A stretch of 22,065 nt of DNA from assembly GCA_031265345.1 (NCBI GenBank), contig JAISCU010000402.1, positions 1-22,065 on the forward strand, written 5' to 3'. Position numbers and translations under genes: made by a program. Position 1 is the first letter of the stretch. Each line of letters begins with the position of its first letter. Below the pieces are notes generated by a model that was given only the letters and a program-made list of their open reading frames with translations, was not told the DNA's origin and searched no databases. This document shows positions 6,207 through 12,946 of this stretch, in pieces. This DNA comes from Bifidobacteriaceae bacterium (GTDB lineage Bacteria; Actinomycetota; Actinomycetes; Actinomycetales; WQXJ01).

Positions 6207-6380
6207 CGGAGCCGCCAGACCGGGCGCGAAACCAGCCAATTGTTTCGACGGTGTCGAAACAATTGAAACTGCGCGTCGGCTGCGGCCTCACGGCGCCGGG
6301 CCTGAGCCGGATGAGCAGATGGTCGTCCCATCGAGACGACAATTCGACTGGGCGCTTGGCCTGGCCCTGGCCCCGATCTC
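6207..6380. repeat. Mosaic palindrome cluster B
   Basis: A second copy of the right half of cluster A, same orientation. It contains a perfect 13-bp palindrome with a 3-base loop (left arm 6237-6249, GGT, right arm 6253-6265), the 30-base block 6291-6320 (29 of 30 identical to 2533-2562), and a hairpin TCGTC/GACGA (6323-6339) where cluster A has CGTCCC/GGGACG. Identity to cluster A over about 165 bases looks near 70 percent by eye. It lies between relB and the next gene and codes for nothing I can support. Confidence 0.7.
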
Positions 6381-6448
6381 CCCTCCGAGACTCGCGGCGA
6401 TCCGGCCAAGCCGGGCGGCACAGTCCAAACTGCCTGGAGACGAACGAG

Positions 6449-6454
6449 TAGGCT
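6449..6454 (+). promoter_or_regulatory. Candidate -10 box (TAGGCT)
   Basis: TAGGCT at 6449-6454 fits the actinobacterial -10 and would start an mRNA near 6461, with the GGGAGG ribosome-binding site at 6469-6474 just before the next gene. No good -35 is seen. The same hexamer stands before vapBC (11575) and carB (17113). Confidence 0.35.
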
Positions 6455-6478
6455 GACCCCGGACAATCGGGAGGACTT

Positions 6479-7027
6479 GTGTGCTACGTCGTGACCGCCG
6501 CGGTCGGGGGCATCAACGCGCGCGAACTGAACACCACGCTGGCCCGCGCGGGGCTCGACATGACGTTTGAGGTGCTGGACAACCCGAAGCTCCAAGCGCA
6601 GCTGCGGGCGGGGGAGCGGTACCTCGCGCAGGTCGGAGGAACGTGCGACTGCGGCACTTGGCTTGGCGCAGACCCGCGCGGCGAACGGCTTACGAACGCC
6701 GTCCACAGGGCGGCCGAGGAGCGGCGACGGAAGGGCTGGTCCCAGAGCAAGATCGAGCGCTGGATGAAGGAGAAGCACGCCGCCGACCAACCCGCCCAAC
6801 ACCGTCGCGACGAGCCTGAGGCCCGCGCGCCCTGGCTCGATGTGGTCGACACCGCGATCGCCGCGGGCGGAGCCAGGAGTTTCGGGCTGATCCTGCACTG
6901 GTACGGCGGTTCGATCGACACAGAGGAATTCCCGCTGTCGCGACTTGATCTGTCAGCCGACGAACTGACAACCGGAACATTGCGGGCCATGCGAGAAGAC
7001 GTGCTCTATTCGTTCGGCCCAAATTGA
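6479..7027 (+). CDS. Hypothetical protein with CxC motif, 182 residues
   Basis: GTG start at 6479 with GGGAGG five bases upstream; stop TGA 7025-7027. The product begins MCYVVTAAVGGINARELNTT, has an early Cys2 and a GGTCDCGTWLG segment near residue 60, a basic helical middle (AEERRRKGWSQSKIERWMKE) and a C-terminal part ending LRAMREDVLYSFGPN. The initial MC and the central CxCG recall small uncharacterised bacterial proteins with an N-terminal Cys and a CGCG-type motif, but I cannot name a family. There is no signal peptide or membrane segment, so it is probably cytosolic. Codon use matches the host. It stands alone, with its own -10 box and ribosome-binding site, between repeat cluster B and the methionine transporter. 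Confidence 0.6.
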   Translation: MCYVVTAAVGGINARELNTTLARAGLDMTFEVLDNPKLQAQLRAGERYLAQVGGTCDCGTWLGADPRGERLTNAVHRAAEERRRKGWSQSKIERWMKEKHAADQPAQHRRDEPEARAPWLDVVDTAIAAGGARSFGLILHWYGGSIDTEEFPLSRLDLSADELTTGTLRAMREDVLYSFGPN

Positions 7028-7057
7028 TTCAGGCCTGAAGGTTTCCCTTTACGTTTC

Positions 7058-7275
7058 TTGACTCCGCCGCGCCGATTTGTGAGCATCGTCAACGTGATCG
7101 AGCAGGCTCGATCCAAGCCCGTCCCCCACACTCGCCGGCCGACCCCGCTGGCGGCGGACCCTGCCGACGGCAACCCTGGCATGTCACCCCTGACAGGCAA
7201 GGAAAGGCCGACCGCGCGGCATCGTCCAAAGCGTTGTCCGAAGGCCACGGGCCAGGACAAGTGAGGAGACAACCA
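7058..7275 (+). promoter_or_regulatory. metQ promoter and structured leader, possible riboswitch
   Basis: TTGACT (7058-7063), a 17-base spacer and GAGCAT (7081-7086, weak -10) could start an mRNA near 7093, leaving a leader of about 180 nt. It can fold several stems in a row: GATCGAG-CAGG-CTCGATC (7096-7113), a GC-rich CGCCGGC/GCTGGCG pair near 7132-7155, TGCC-GAC-GGCA followed directly by ACC, and TGTCA-CCCC-TGACA near 7184-7197. The GGCAACC is reminiscent of SAM-riboswitch cores, and metQNI is a typical SAM-controlled operon. The full SAM-I or SAM-IV consensus is not visible, so this is only a candidate. Confidence 0.3.
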
Positions 7276-8244
7276 ATGAAGAAGACAGCCTTGCTGCGGC
7301 TGAGCGTCGCGGCGACCGTCGCAGCCGGGGCCGCGCTCGCGCTGAGCGGTTGCGGACCGTCCAACCAGACCGAGGCCAGGCCCGACCAAGTCGAGACCGC
7401 GTCGGCCGAGGACTTCGAAGCACCCGGGCCGAAAGACAAGGGCGGCGAGGACAACCCGATCAAGATCGGAGTGATGGGGCCGGAGATCCATTACGACGTC
7501 CTCGAGCGCGACGCCGCCGAACTCGGCATCCACGTCGAGTGGGTCGAGTTCTCCGACTACCAACAGCCCAACCCGTCCACAGTTCAGGGCGAGACGGACC
7601 TCAACCAGTTCCAGCACATTCTGTTCCTGGCCCAGTACAACGTCGAATCGGGCGAGCGCCTGGTGCCGTTGGCCGCCACGGCGGTCTATCCGCTGTCGGT
7701 CTTCTCCGAGAAGCACGCGTCGGTCGATGAGATTCCTGCGGGCGCCAAGGTCGCGATCCCGAACGACGAGACCAACCAGGCGCGTGCCATCGCGGTCCTG
7801 GCCCAGAACGGGCTGGTGACGCTGAAAGATGGGACCGAGCCCCTCTACGCGACGCCCGCCGACGTGGTCGAGGACAAGTCCAAGGTGGAGGTGGTGCCGG
7901 TCTCGGCCGAGCAGACGCCGCGTGCCCTCGAGGACCCGGAGATCGCCGCCGCCGTCATCAACCAGAACTATTCGCTGGACGCCGGACTCAACCCGCAGGA
8001 CGCGCTGGCCAGCGACGATCCGAATGCTCCCGGCTCGGCGCCCTTCATCAACGTCTGGGCCGGCCCGGCCGGGCTGTTGGGCGATCCGGTGTTCGTCAAA
8101 CTCTTCGAGCTCACCCAGCAGCAGGATTTCGCGGACGCCCTGGTCGAGCAGTCGGGCGGGAGCGGGGTCATTGTCCATCGCGCCGCCAGCGACTTGACGG
8201 CGGTCTTGGACGACGTGGAAGCCCAGCTCCGGGCGCATCAGTAG
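7276..8244 (+). CDS. metQ: Methionine ABC transporter substrate-binding lipoprotein
   Basis: A 322-residue lipoprotein of the NLPA/MetQ family, which captures methionine outside the membrane for the MetNI importer. The N-terminus MKKTALLRLSVAATVAAGAA followed by LALSGC is a lipoprotein signal peptide with lipobox LSGC; Cys26 would be lipidated. A ~30-residue charged linker precedes the mature fold, which starts NPIKIGVMGPEIHYDVL. Family landmarks are QGETDLNQFQH (about 112-122), a YPLSVFSEKHASVDEIPAGA segment, VAIPNDETNQARA, and AAVINQNYSLDAGLNP. ATG 7276 follows GAGGAGA (7263-7269). It is first in metQ-metN-metI; metN begins 6 bases after its stop. Specificity for methionine is inferred from family and operon. 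Confidence 0.9.
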   Translation: MKKTALLRLSVAATVAAGAALALSGCGPSNQTEARPDQVETASAEDFEAPGPKDKGGEDNPIKIGVMGPEIHYDVLERDAAELGIHVEWVEFSDYQQPNPSTVQGETDLNQFQHILFLAQYNVESGERLVPLAATAVYPLSVFSEKHASVDEIPAGAKVAIPNDETNQARAIAVLAQNGLVTLKDGTEPLYATPADVVEDKSKVEVVPVSAEQTPRALEDPEIAAAVINQNYSLDAGLNPQDALASDDPNAPGSAPFINVWAGPAGLLGDPVFVKLFELTQQQDFADALVEQSGGSGVIVHRAASDLTAVLDDVEAQLRAHQ

Positions 8245-8250
8245 GTCGTC

Positions 8251-9534
8251 ATGCCGATGCCCGATGCCGTCTCCCCGGTCCCGCCGCCCGCCAGGTTCGC
8301 GGGTGGCGTCTCGGGCGTCGAGGGCTTGGCGGGCGGGGGCTCCGCGCGTGCGGGCCGCACGGGCGCGGGCCGCGAGGGTGCGGGCCCAACCGGCGCCGGC
8401 CGCGAGGGTCCGGGCTGCGAGGGTCCGGGCCGCGAGCCCATCATCCAGTTCCGCGACGTCACGAAGACTTTCCGATCCAAGGGGCGAACCGTCCTGGCGG
8501 TCGATCACGTCAGTCTCGACATCGAGGCGGGCGAGATCTTCGGCTTCATCGGCTATTCCGGCGCCGGCAAGTCCACTCTGGTCAGGCTGATCAACGCGCT
8601 CGAGAAGGCCGATTCGGGCATCATCCGGGTGGACGGGCGCGAGGTCACGGCGCTGGGGGAGAAGGAACTGTGCGCTCTCAGGGCGGATATCGGGATGATC
8701 TTCCAGCAGTTCAACCTGTTCTCGGCCAGGACGGTGCTGGCGAACGTCGCCTACCCGTTGAGGCTGGCGGGCGTCTCGAAGGACGAGCGAACCACGCATG
8801 CGAGGCAACTCCTCGACTTCGTCGGTTTGGGCGACAAGGCGGCCGCCTACCCGGCGCAACTGTCAGGCGGGCAGAAGCAACGGGTCGGCATCGCCCGTGC
8901 CTTGGCGGCCCGACCCAGAATCCTGCTGGCGGACGAGGCGACCTCCGCCCTCGACCCCGAGACCACCCGTGACGTGCTGGACCTCCTCATCCGGATCAAC
9001 CGTGACCTGGGAGTGACCATCGTGATCATCACCCACGCCATGTCGGTGGTGCAGCACGCCTGTCATCGGGTGGCCGTCATGGAGGCTGGTCGCGTGGTGG
9101 AGCGGGGCACCGCCTATGAGATCTTCGCCGACCCGACCGAGACTGTGACCAGGCGTTTCATCCAAACCGCGTTGCATGACAGGCCCTCCCCGGCGGTGGT
9201 GGAGCGCCTGCGCGAGCGGCATCCCGGCCGCCTCGCCATGGTCACCCTCAAGGATCGTGGCGCGCAGTCCTTCGCTCTCACCGCCGCCACCGAGGGGACA
9301 GGCGTCAGCGCGTCGATCGTGTACGGGTCGATCGTGGAAGTCGACACGCGCCCCTTCGGATCGGTCACCTTGGCCCTGGACGGCCCGGCCACGGGGGTCG
9401 AGGCGGTGCTGGACCGGCTGCGAGGCGCGGGCTCGCATGTGCAGGACCTCGGAACGGCTCTGGACCCCATCCCTGATCCGTTGTGGGAAGCCCTGACCCG
9501 GCCGGAGGCGCGCCCGGAAAGGGGCGGACCATGA
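8251..9534 (+). CDS. metN: Methionine ABC transporter ATP-binding protein with low-complexity N-terminal extension
   Basis: The ATPase of the methionine importer, 427 residues. All motifs are present: Walker A GYSGAGKST (101-109), Q-loop FQQFNLFSAR, signature LSGGQKQRVGIARAL (from 204), Walker B ILLADEATSALD (from 224) and H-loop H262. The C-terminal NIL regulatory domain, where methionine binds and inhibits transport, spans about 315-410. MetN normally starts close to the IIQFRDVTKTF segment. Here about 62 residues of Ala/Gly/Pro/Arg repeats (GAGREG, GPGREP) precede it. No in-frame ATG or GTG lies between 8257 and the core, so the extension is probably translated; a TTG within it is the only alternative. 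The ribosome-binding site is weak. The stop overlaps metI by ATGA. Confidence 0.92.
   Translation: MPMPDAVSPVPPPARFAGGVSGVEGLAGGGSARAGRTGAGREGAGPTGAGREGPGCEGPGREPIIQFRDVTKTFRSKGRTVLAVDHVSLDIEAGEIFGFIGYSGAGKSTLVRLINALEKADSGIIRVDGREVTALGEKELCALRADIGMIFQQFNLFSARTVLANVAYPLRLAGVSKDERTTHARQLLDFVGLGDKAAAYPAQLSGGQKQRVGIARALAARPRILLADEATSALDPETTRDVLDLLIRINRDLGVTIVIITHAMSVVQHACHRVAVMEAGRVVERGTAYEIFADPTETVTRRFIQTALHDRPSPAVVERLRERHPGRLAMVTLKDRGAQSFALTAATEGTGVSASIVYGSIVEVDTRPFGSVTLALDGPATGVEAVLDRLRGAGSHVQDLGTALDPIPDPLWEALTRPEARPERGGP
8350..8438 (+). repeat. Minisatellite encoding the MetN N-terminal extension
   Basis: Imperfect tandem units of about 12-18 bases based on GGCCGCGAGGGTCCGGGC and shorter relatives encode the repeated Gly-Arg-Glu-Gly / Gly-Ala-Gly tract of MetN (residues ~34-62). 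Slippage of such units can change the length of the extension between strains. Confidence 0.5.
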
Positions 9535-10214
9535 CCGAGCAGGTCCTGGCGCGAGACCATTGGGACGCCGCGCTGACCCACGAGCTTTTCGACGCCCTCG
9601 GCGCGACCCTGGCAATGGTGGCCTTGACGATGGTCATCGGCGGACTGATCGGCCTGGTGATGGGTATGGCACTGTTCGCCACCCGCCACGGCGGCCTGTT
9701 CCAGAACCGGGCCCTGTTCTGGAGCCTGAACGCTCTGGTCAACACCATCCGGCCGATCCCGTTCATCATCTTCATCACGGCCGTCCGCACGGTGACCCAG
9801 TTGGTCATGGGCACCTCCTACCAACTCAGGGGTGCTGTGTTCCCGATGGTGGTGGTGTGCGCCATGGCCACCTCCCGCCTCGTGGAGCAGTCGTTGGTGG
9901 GCGCCGACCCCGGCGTCATTCAGGCTGGCCGCGCGATGGGCGCCTCCCGATTGCACGTCCTGCTCCGTATCCTGGTCCCCGAGGCCTTGGCACCCTTGAT
10001 CCTGGGTTACGCGTTCTTGTTCGTCGGCGTGCTCGACATGTCCGCGATGGCGGGCGCGGTCGGCGCTGGCGGCCTGGGTGATTTCGCCCTCAACTACGGC
10101 TACCAGAAGTTCAACAACTACGTCACTTTGGCGGCCCTGGTAGTGATCGTTCTGATTGTGCAACTGGCCCAGGCGACCGGCAACGTCCTGGCGCGCAAGG
10201 TCCAACACCGCTGA
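9531..10214 (+). CDS. metI: Methionine ABC transporter permease
   Basis: A 227-residue integral membrane permease of the MetI family, the channel of the methionine importer. About five hydrophobic segments are visible (for example LGATLAMVALTMVIGGLIGL and the last one LAALVVIVLIVQLAQATG). The NTIRPIPFIIFITAV stretch is typical of MetI, and the EAA loop that docks onto MetN is GASRLHVLLRILVPEALAPL. ATG 9531 overlaps the metN stop (ATGA) and follows the purine-rich GGAAAGGGG; the longer GTG frame from 9483 lies inside metN and is not needed. Length is normal. The operon ends here; repeat cluster C begins about 50 bases later. Confidence 0.93.
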   Translation: MTEQVLARDHWDAALTHELFDALGATLAMVALTMVIGGLIGLVMGMALFATRHGGLFQNRALFWSLNALVNTIRPIPFIIFITAVRTVTQLVMGTSYQLRGAVFPMVVVCAMATSRLVEQSLVGADPGVIQAGRAMGASRLHVLLRILVPEALAPLILGYAFLFVGVLDMSAMAGAVGAGGLGDFALNYGYQKFNNYVTLAALVVIVLIVQLAQATGNVLARKVQHR

Positions 10215-10265
10215 CTCTGCTCATCGACAGGGACACACATCAGGTCCGCCGTGCCGGTCCCGCAA

Positions 10266-10594
10266 TGTCCGCAACTGGCTTCAATTGGCGGCGCGGCCGA
10301 GTTCCAGCCAGTTGCGGACACCGGCTCGCGATGCCGACCGGTAGACAGCCAGCGTTTGCGCAGGTCCCAGGGTCGGCGGCGTCGGCGTCCCGCTCCGCCT
10401 GTGTCCGTAAGCGGCTTCAATTGGCAGCCAGGCCGAGTTGCCGTGAGTTGTGGACACCGCCGCCCGACGCCGACCGGTCGGCAACCAGCGTTTGCGCAGG
10501 TAGACGAGTCGGCGGCATCGGCGGCCCTTTCCACCCGTGTCCGCAAGCGGCTTCAACTGGAAACCAGGCCGAGTTCCAGCCAGTTGTGGACATC
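10266..10594. repeat. Mosaic palindrome cluster C: three hairpin units on a ~136-bp period
   Basis: Three related ~57-base hairpin units begin near 10266, 10401 and 10538. Unit 1 has perfect 15-bp arms, TGTCCGCAACTGGCT (10266-10280) and AGCCAGTTGCGGACA (10306-10320). Unit 2 has GTGTCCGTAA/TTGTGGACAC. Unit 3 pairs 12 of 15 bases (10538-10552 with 10578-10592). The ~78-base linkers between them are also conserved: CCAGCGTTTGCGCAGGT is exact at 10349-10365 and 10485-10501, and appears reversed in cluster A. So whole hairpin-plus-linker units are repeated, as in bacterial BIME arrays. It lies between metI and the convergent CPBP gene; 10595-10699 shows nothing else. Confidence 0.8.
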
Positions 10595-10699
10595 GACGCT
10601 CGGCATCGCCCGCCGCTGACCCACCGATGTCGGACGCGAGACCCACCGGATTGATCCCTATGTCGGCCACCTGGACCGGCGACGGTGAACCCTGAGCGC

Positions 10700-11383
10700 T
10701 TAGCCGCCCGGGACTATGGCGACGAGCAGGTCGTACCAAGTGTGGATGACGATTGGGACGACCAGGCTGCGGCTCTTGGCGAACAGCCAGGCCAACACGG
10801 CACCGAAGAGCGTCAAGGCAAGCGGGGCCTGCAGCAATAGCCAGCCATCGACCTGGCTGGGGTTCTTGATCCACGCGGGGACGTGGATCAACGCGAACAG
10901 CAACCCGTTGACCAGATAGCCCCTCCAATTGGCCCAGTTCGGCATGGCGTTGGCCAGCCAGCCCCGGAACACCACTTCCTCTTGGACGCCCGCGAACGCG
11001 GAGCGCACCACGCCTATCAACGGGAACGTCAAATGGAATCCCTGGGCGGCCCAGTCCGGCACCGCTGCGGAGACAACCCAGGCTGTGAAGACGGCGAACA
11101 CGATGAAGGCGGCCACCCATTTCGGCGTGGCGGTGAGCATCTCCCGAATCGACACCCGCAATCCCAGCCGAAACCGGCGCATCAGGAGGACGGCCGGAAG
11201 CAACCAGATCACCGTCTTCACCACGATGACGTGAGTCAGGGCTTCCGGCTGGGAGCCGAGCCAGCCCACCAGGGGCGGCCGCAGCGCCAACTCGAACACG
11301 GTCCACACGGAGTAGAACACCACCAGGTAGCAGCCCCAGACTCTCGCCGGAACACCGGGCCGTCGCCCAACGAGGTCTCGCAC
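10700..11383 (-). CDS. CPBP family intramembrane glutamic endopeptidase
   Basis: A 227-residue polytopic membrane protein of the CPBP (CAAX protease / bacteriocin-processing) family. The three conserved motifs are in order: EEVVFRGW (135-142), FALIH (163-167) and HTWYD (214-218). These supply the catalytic glutamates and metal/water-binding histidines inside the membrane. About six to eight hydrophobic segments surround them. Family members cleave prenylated proteins, process peptides or act in bacteriocin immunity; nothing here names the substrate. The GTG at 11383 lies six bases after TAGAGT (11395-11390 on the minus strand), so the mRNA may be leaderless. There is no partner gene: one side is repeat cluster C, the other the vapBC pair pointing away. 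Confidence 0.88.
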   Translation of the reverse strand: MRDLVGRRPGVPARVWGCYLVVFYSVWTVFELALRPPLVGWLGSQPEALTHVIVVKTVIWLLPAVLLMRRFRLGLRVSIREMLTATPKWVAAFIVFAVFTAWVVSAAVPDWAAQGFHLTFPLIGVVRSAFAGVQEEVVFRGWLANAMPNWANWRGYLVNGLLFALIHVPAWIKNPSQVDGWLLLQAPLALTLFGAVLAWLFAKSRSLVVPIVIHTWYDLLVAIVPGG

Positions 11384-11389
11384 AGTCCA

Positions 11390-11395
11390 ACTCTA
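11390..11395 (-). promoter_or_regulatory. Candidate -10 of a leaderless transcript
   Basis: TAGAGT on the minus strand with six bases to the GTG of the CPBP gene. That spacing would put the first mRNA base at or next to the start codon, a common arrangement in actinobacteria, and no ribosome-binding site is seen. The same arrangement (TAGACT, six bases, ATG) stands before the large membrane protein at 17020. Confidence 0.35.
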
Positions 11396-11574
11396 GAAGG
11401 CCTTGCCATCGCCCCGTGTGGACGCGCCAGGGCAGCGCCTGGGCCAAGACCGCCGGATTCTGGGACCGGGGTTGGCCGATGCCGCCCACCCGTCAAGGCG
11501 CGGATCGCGGCCTGAGCCCGCCTCGGGTCGGGTGCCGGGCAACGTCTGGCGACACGAGCTGATGTGTCCAGATG

Positions 11575-11580
11575 TAGGCT
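11575..11580 (+). promoter_or_regulatory. Candidate -10 box (TAGGCT) of vapBC
   Basis: TAGGCT at 11575-11580 would start transcription near 11587, 18 bases before the only in-frame ATG of the antitoxin. No clear -35 or strong ribosome-binding site is visible. The remainder of 11396-11604 shows nothing else I can support. Confidence 0.35.
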
Positions 11581-11604
11581 CACGCCAAGCGCACCACCAT
11601 TGAC

Positions 11605-11814
11605 ATGCCGGAAGAACCGCACGCGCAGATCGCGACCGTAGCGCGTGACAACCACGAGACTTTGAGCCACACGGCGGTCCGCTTGATCAGGAGCGGTTTG
11701 GGCCTGAACCGCGGTGCAAGGGTCTGCACCGATCCGGTCAGTGGCCGTCTTCTGCTCGATGTTCCTCGACCGATCACCCCGGAAGACGTCCGAGCCATGG
11801 AGGACGAAGAATGA
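11605..11814 (+). CDS. vapB: VapB-type antitoxin, probable start-codon loss
   Basis: A 69-residue antitoxin if begun at ATG 11605 (MPEEPHAQIATVARDNHETL...). The conserved N-terminus of this ribbon-helix-helix family reads roughly AKRTTIDMPEELHARIA, and the matching residues AKRTTID are encoded in frame at 11584-11604, upstream of the ATG. No start codon exists between them and the in-frame TAG at 11575. The beta-strand that contacts DNA would therefore be cut off unless a rare codon such as ATT 11599 is used. The C-terminal part (GRLLLDVPRPITPEDVRAME) is the toxin-binding region and is intact. It overlaps vapC by ATGA. VapC neutralisation may persist while autoregulation is lost (inference). 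Confidence 0.7.
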   Translation: MPEEPHAQIATVARDNHETLSHTAVRLIRSGLGLNRGARVCTDPVSGRLLLDVPRPITPEDVRAMEDEE

Positions 11815-12212
11815 CTGTGCTCATCGACGCGAATGTGCTGATCGCGCTGAGCACTCCCGCCCACCTGCACCACAGCGCGGCGGTGGCATGGCGCGACGGG
11901 TTGGACGAGCCGTACGCCATTTGTCCCATCACTGAAGGCACCCTGGTCCGGTTCGCCATCCGGAAGGAAGCCAGCGCGGCCCAAGCTGTGCGGCTCGCAG
12001 AGGACCTCGACACCGACCCCAAACATGAGTTCTGGCCCGACAACCTGCCTTACCGCAGTGTTCGCATGGCTGGTGTGGTGGGCCACCGCCAGGTCACCGA
12101 CACATACCTGGCGGAGCTCGCCCGGCGTCATCAGGCCGAGTTCGCGACCTTCGACCGGGGAGCAGCCGCTCAACACGCCGATATGGCGATCCTCCTGGCT
12201 GAGGCGGCCTGA
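11811..12212 (+). CDS. vapC: VapC PIN-domain ribonuclease toxin
   Basis: A 133-residue PIN-domain endoribonuclease. The acidic metal-binding residues are all present: Asp6 (TVLIDANVLIAL), Glu42 (CPITEGTLVRF), Asp97 (GHRQVTDTYLAEL) and Asp115 (FATFDRG). The WPD and GHRQVTD motifs are typical of the mycobacterial-type VapC subgroup, which cleaves tRNA or rRNA at defined sites; the target cannot be read here. The ATG overlaps the vapB stop by 4 bases, so translation is coupled. The domain is complete and looks active. Base composition is host-like. Confidence 0.9.
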   Translation: MTVLIDANVLIALSTPAHLHHSAAVAWRDGLDEPYAICPITEGTLVRFAIRKEASAAQAVRLAEDLDTDPKHEFWPDNLPYRSVRMAGVVGHRQVTDTYLAELARRHQAEFATFDRGAAAQHADMAILLAEAA

Positions 12213-12397
12213 CATGGGCCGCGCCAAAGGCGGAGCGGATGGTGCAGTGCAAGAGCATCTGATATGCCTCGAAGTCAAGTGCCCGCGTAATGGTGTCTGT
12301 GCGACGCGTCCCTCCGGATGGTACCGTTGCTGAGCAGTAAGCGGCGCGCCCGGTGCGGCCACGACGGGGGTCGCCCAGAGGACTTGGAGGTGTTCGC

Positions 12398-12679
12398 GTG
12401 GCACAAACCATAGATGTGACTATTCAACTCGACCGCGATGTAAAAGAGGGCGCGGAAAGGCTGTTCGGCGATTTCGGGATGAACCTGTCCACGGCGTTCG
12501 GCGTCTTTGCGCGTCAAGCTTTACGGCAGGGTAAGATCCCATTCGAAATCTATGACCCGTTTTACAGCCAGGAGAATCAAGAGCGATTGGCTCGCTCGAT
12601 CGCCGACGCGGAAGCGGGGCGGGTCACCGCCCACGAACTGACAACGGATTGGCCGGATGCAGAAAGTGTGGACCGATGA
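12398..12679 (+). CDS. relB: RelB/DinJ-family antitoxin
   Basis: A 93-residue antitoxin. GTG 12398 follows GGAGG (12386-12390) at good spacing and gives MAQTIDVTIQLDRDVKEGAE, the usual start of DinJ/RelB proteins. The ribbon-helix-helix domain continues through FGDFGMNLSTAFGVFARQAL, followed by the KIPFEI motif typical of the family, and a C-terminal helical tail ADAEAGRVTAHEL that should bind the toxin. The gene overlaps yoeB by 23 bases. Codon use is visibly more A/T-rich than in the genes on either side, which suggests recent acquisition together with its toxin. Confidence 0.88.
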   Translation: MAQTIDVTIQLDRDVKEGAERLFGDFGMNLSTAFGVFARQALRQGKIPFEIYDPFYSQENQERLARSIADAEAGRVTAHELTTDWPDAESVDR

Positions 12680-12920
12680 CGCTTGGGCAGACTATCTTTA
12701 TTGGCAGACACAGGACAGGAAAACCTTAAGGCGCATCAATGCCCTCTTGAAAGATATTGAGCGCGATCCGTTCCAAGGTATTGGCAAACCGGAACCCCTC
12801 ACCGGAGACTTGCAGGGGTATTGGAGCAGGCGCGTTGATGAATCTAACCGCATTGTTTACAAGATAGAGGGCACACAGATGGTCATAGCGCAGTGCGGCG
12901 GTCATTATGGCGACAAGTAG
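12657..12920 (+). CDS. yoeB: YoeB/Txe-family mRNA interferase toxin
   Basis: An 87-residue toxin with the catalytic residues of E. coli YoeB at the same numbers: Glu46 (GKPEPL), Arg65 (SNRIVYK) and His83-Tyr84 (CGGHYGDK). YoeB cleaves mRNA in the ribosomal A site. The N-terminus MQKVWTDDAWADYLYWQTQD matches the family, length is normal and no break is seen. It starts inside the antitoxin gene. The usual antitoxin partner of YoeB is YefM/Phd-type; here it is RelB/DinJ-type, a known kind of partner swap in toxin-antitoxin systems. Low G+C compared with neighbours. It is convergent with the next gene, 26 bases apart. Confidence 0.92.
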   Translation: MQKVWTDDAWADYLYWQTQDRKTLRRINALLKDIERDPFQGIGKPEPLTGDLQGYWSRRVDESNRIVYKIEGTQMVIAQCGGHYGDK

Positions 12921-12946
12921 TCCCTTCCCGAGCGAGTGAGGCGCCG

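Noticed and set aside
7028..7039. TTCAGGCCTGAA palindrome as a terminator after the 6479 gene
   Set aside because: It has no loop and only a broken T-run downstream; too weak to list as a terminator.
7140..7200. Canonical SAM-I or SAM-IV riboswitch
   Set aside because: GGCAACC is present but other invariant parts of those consensuses are not found, so it is listed only as a candidate structured leader.
7006..8859. 617-codon minus-strand ORF opposite metQ/metN
   Set aside because: metQ and metN on the plus strand have all family motifs; the antisense frame has none.
10266..10594. CRISPR-like array (three palindromic repeats with ~78-bp spacers)
   Set aside because: The spacers are conserved with each other and with cluster A, repeats are ~57 bases and imperfect, and no cas gene is present. 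This is the opposite of a CRISPR array.
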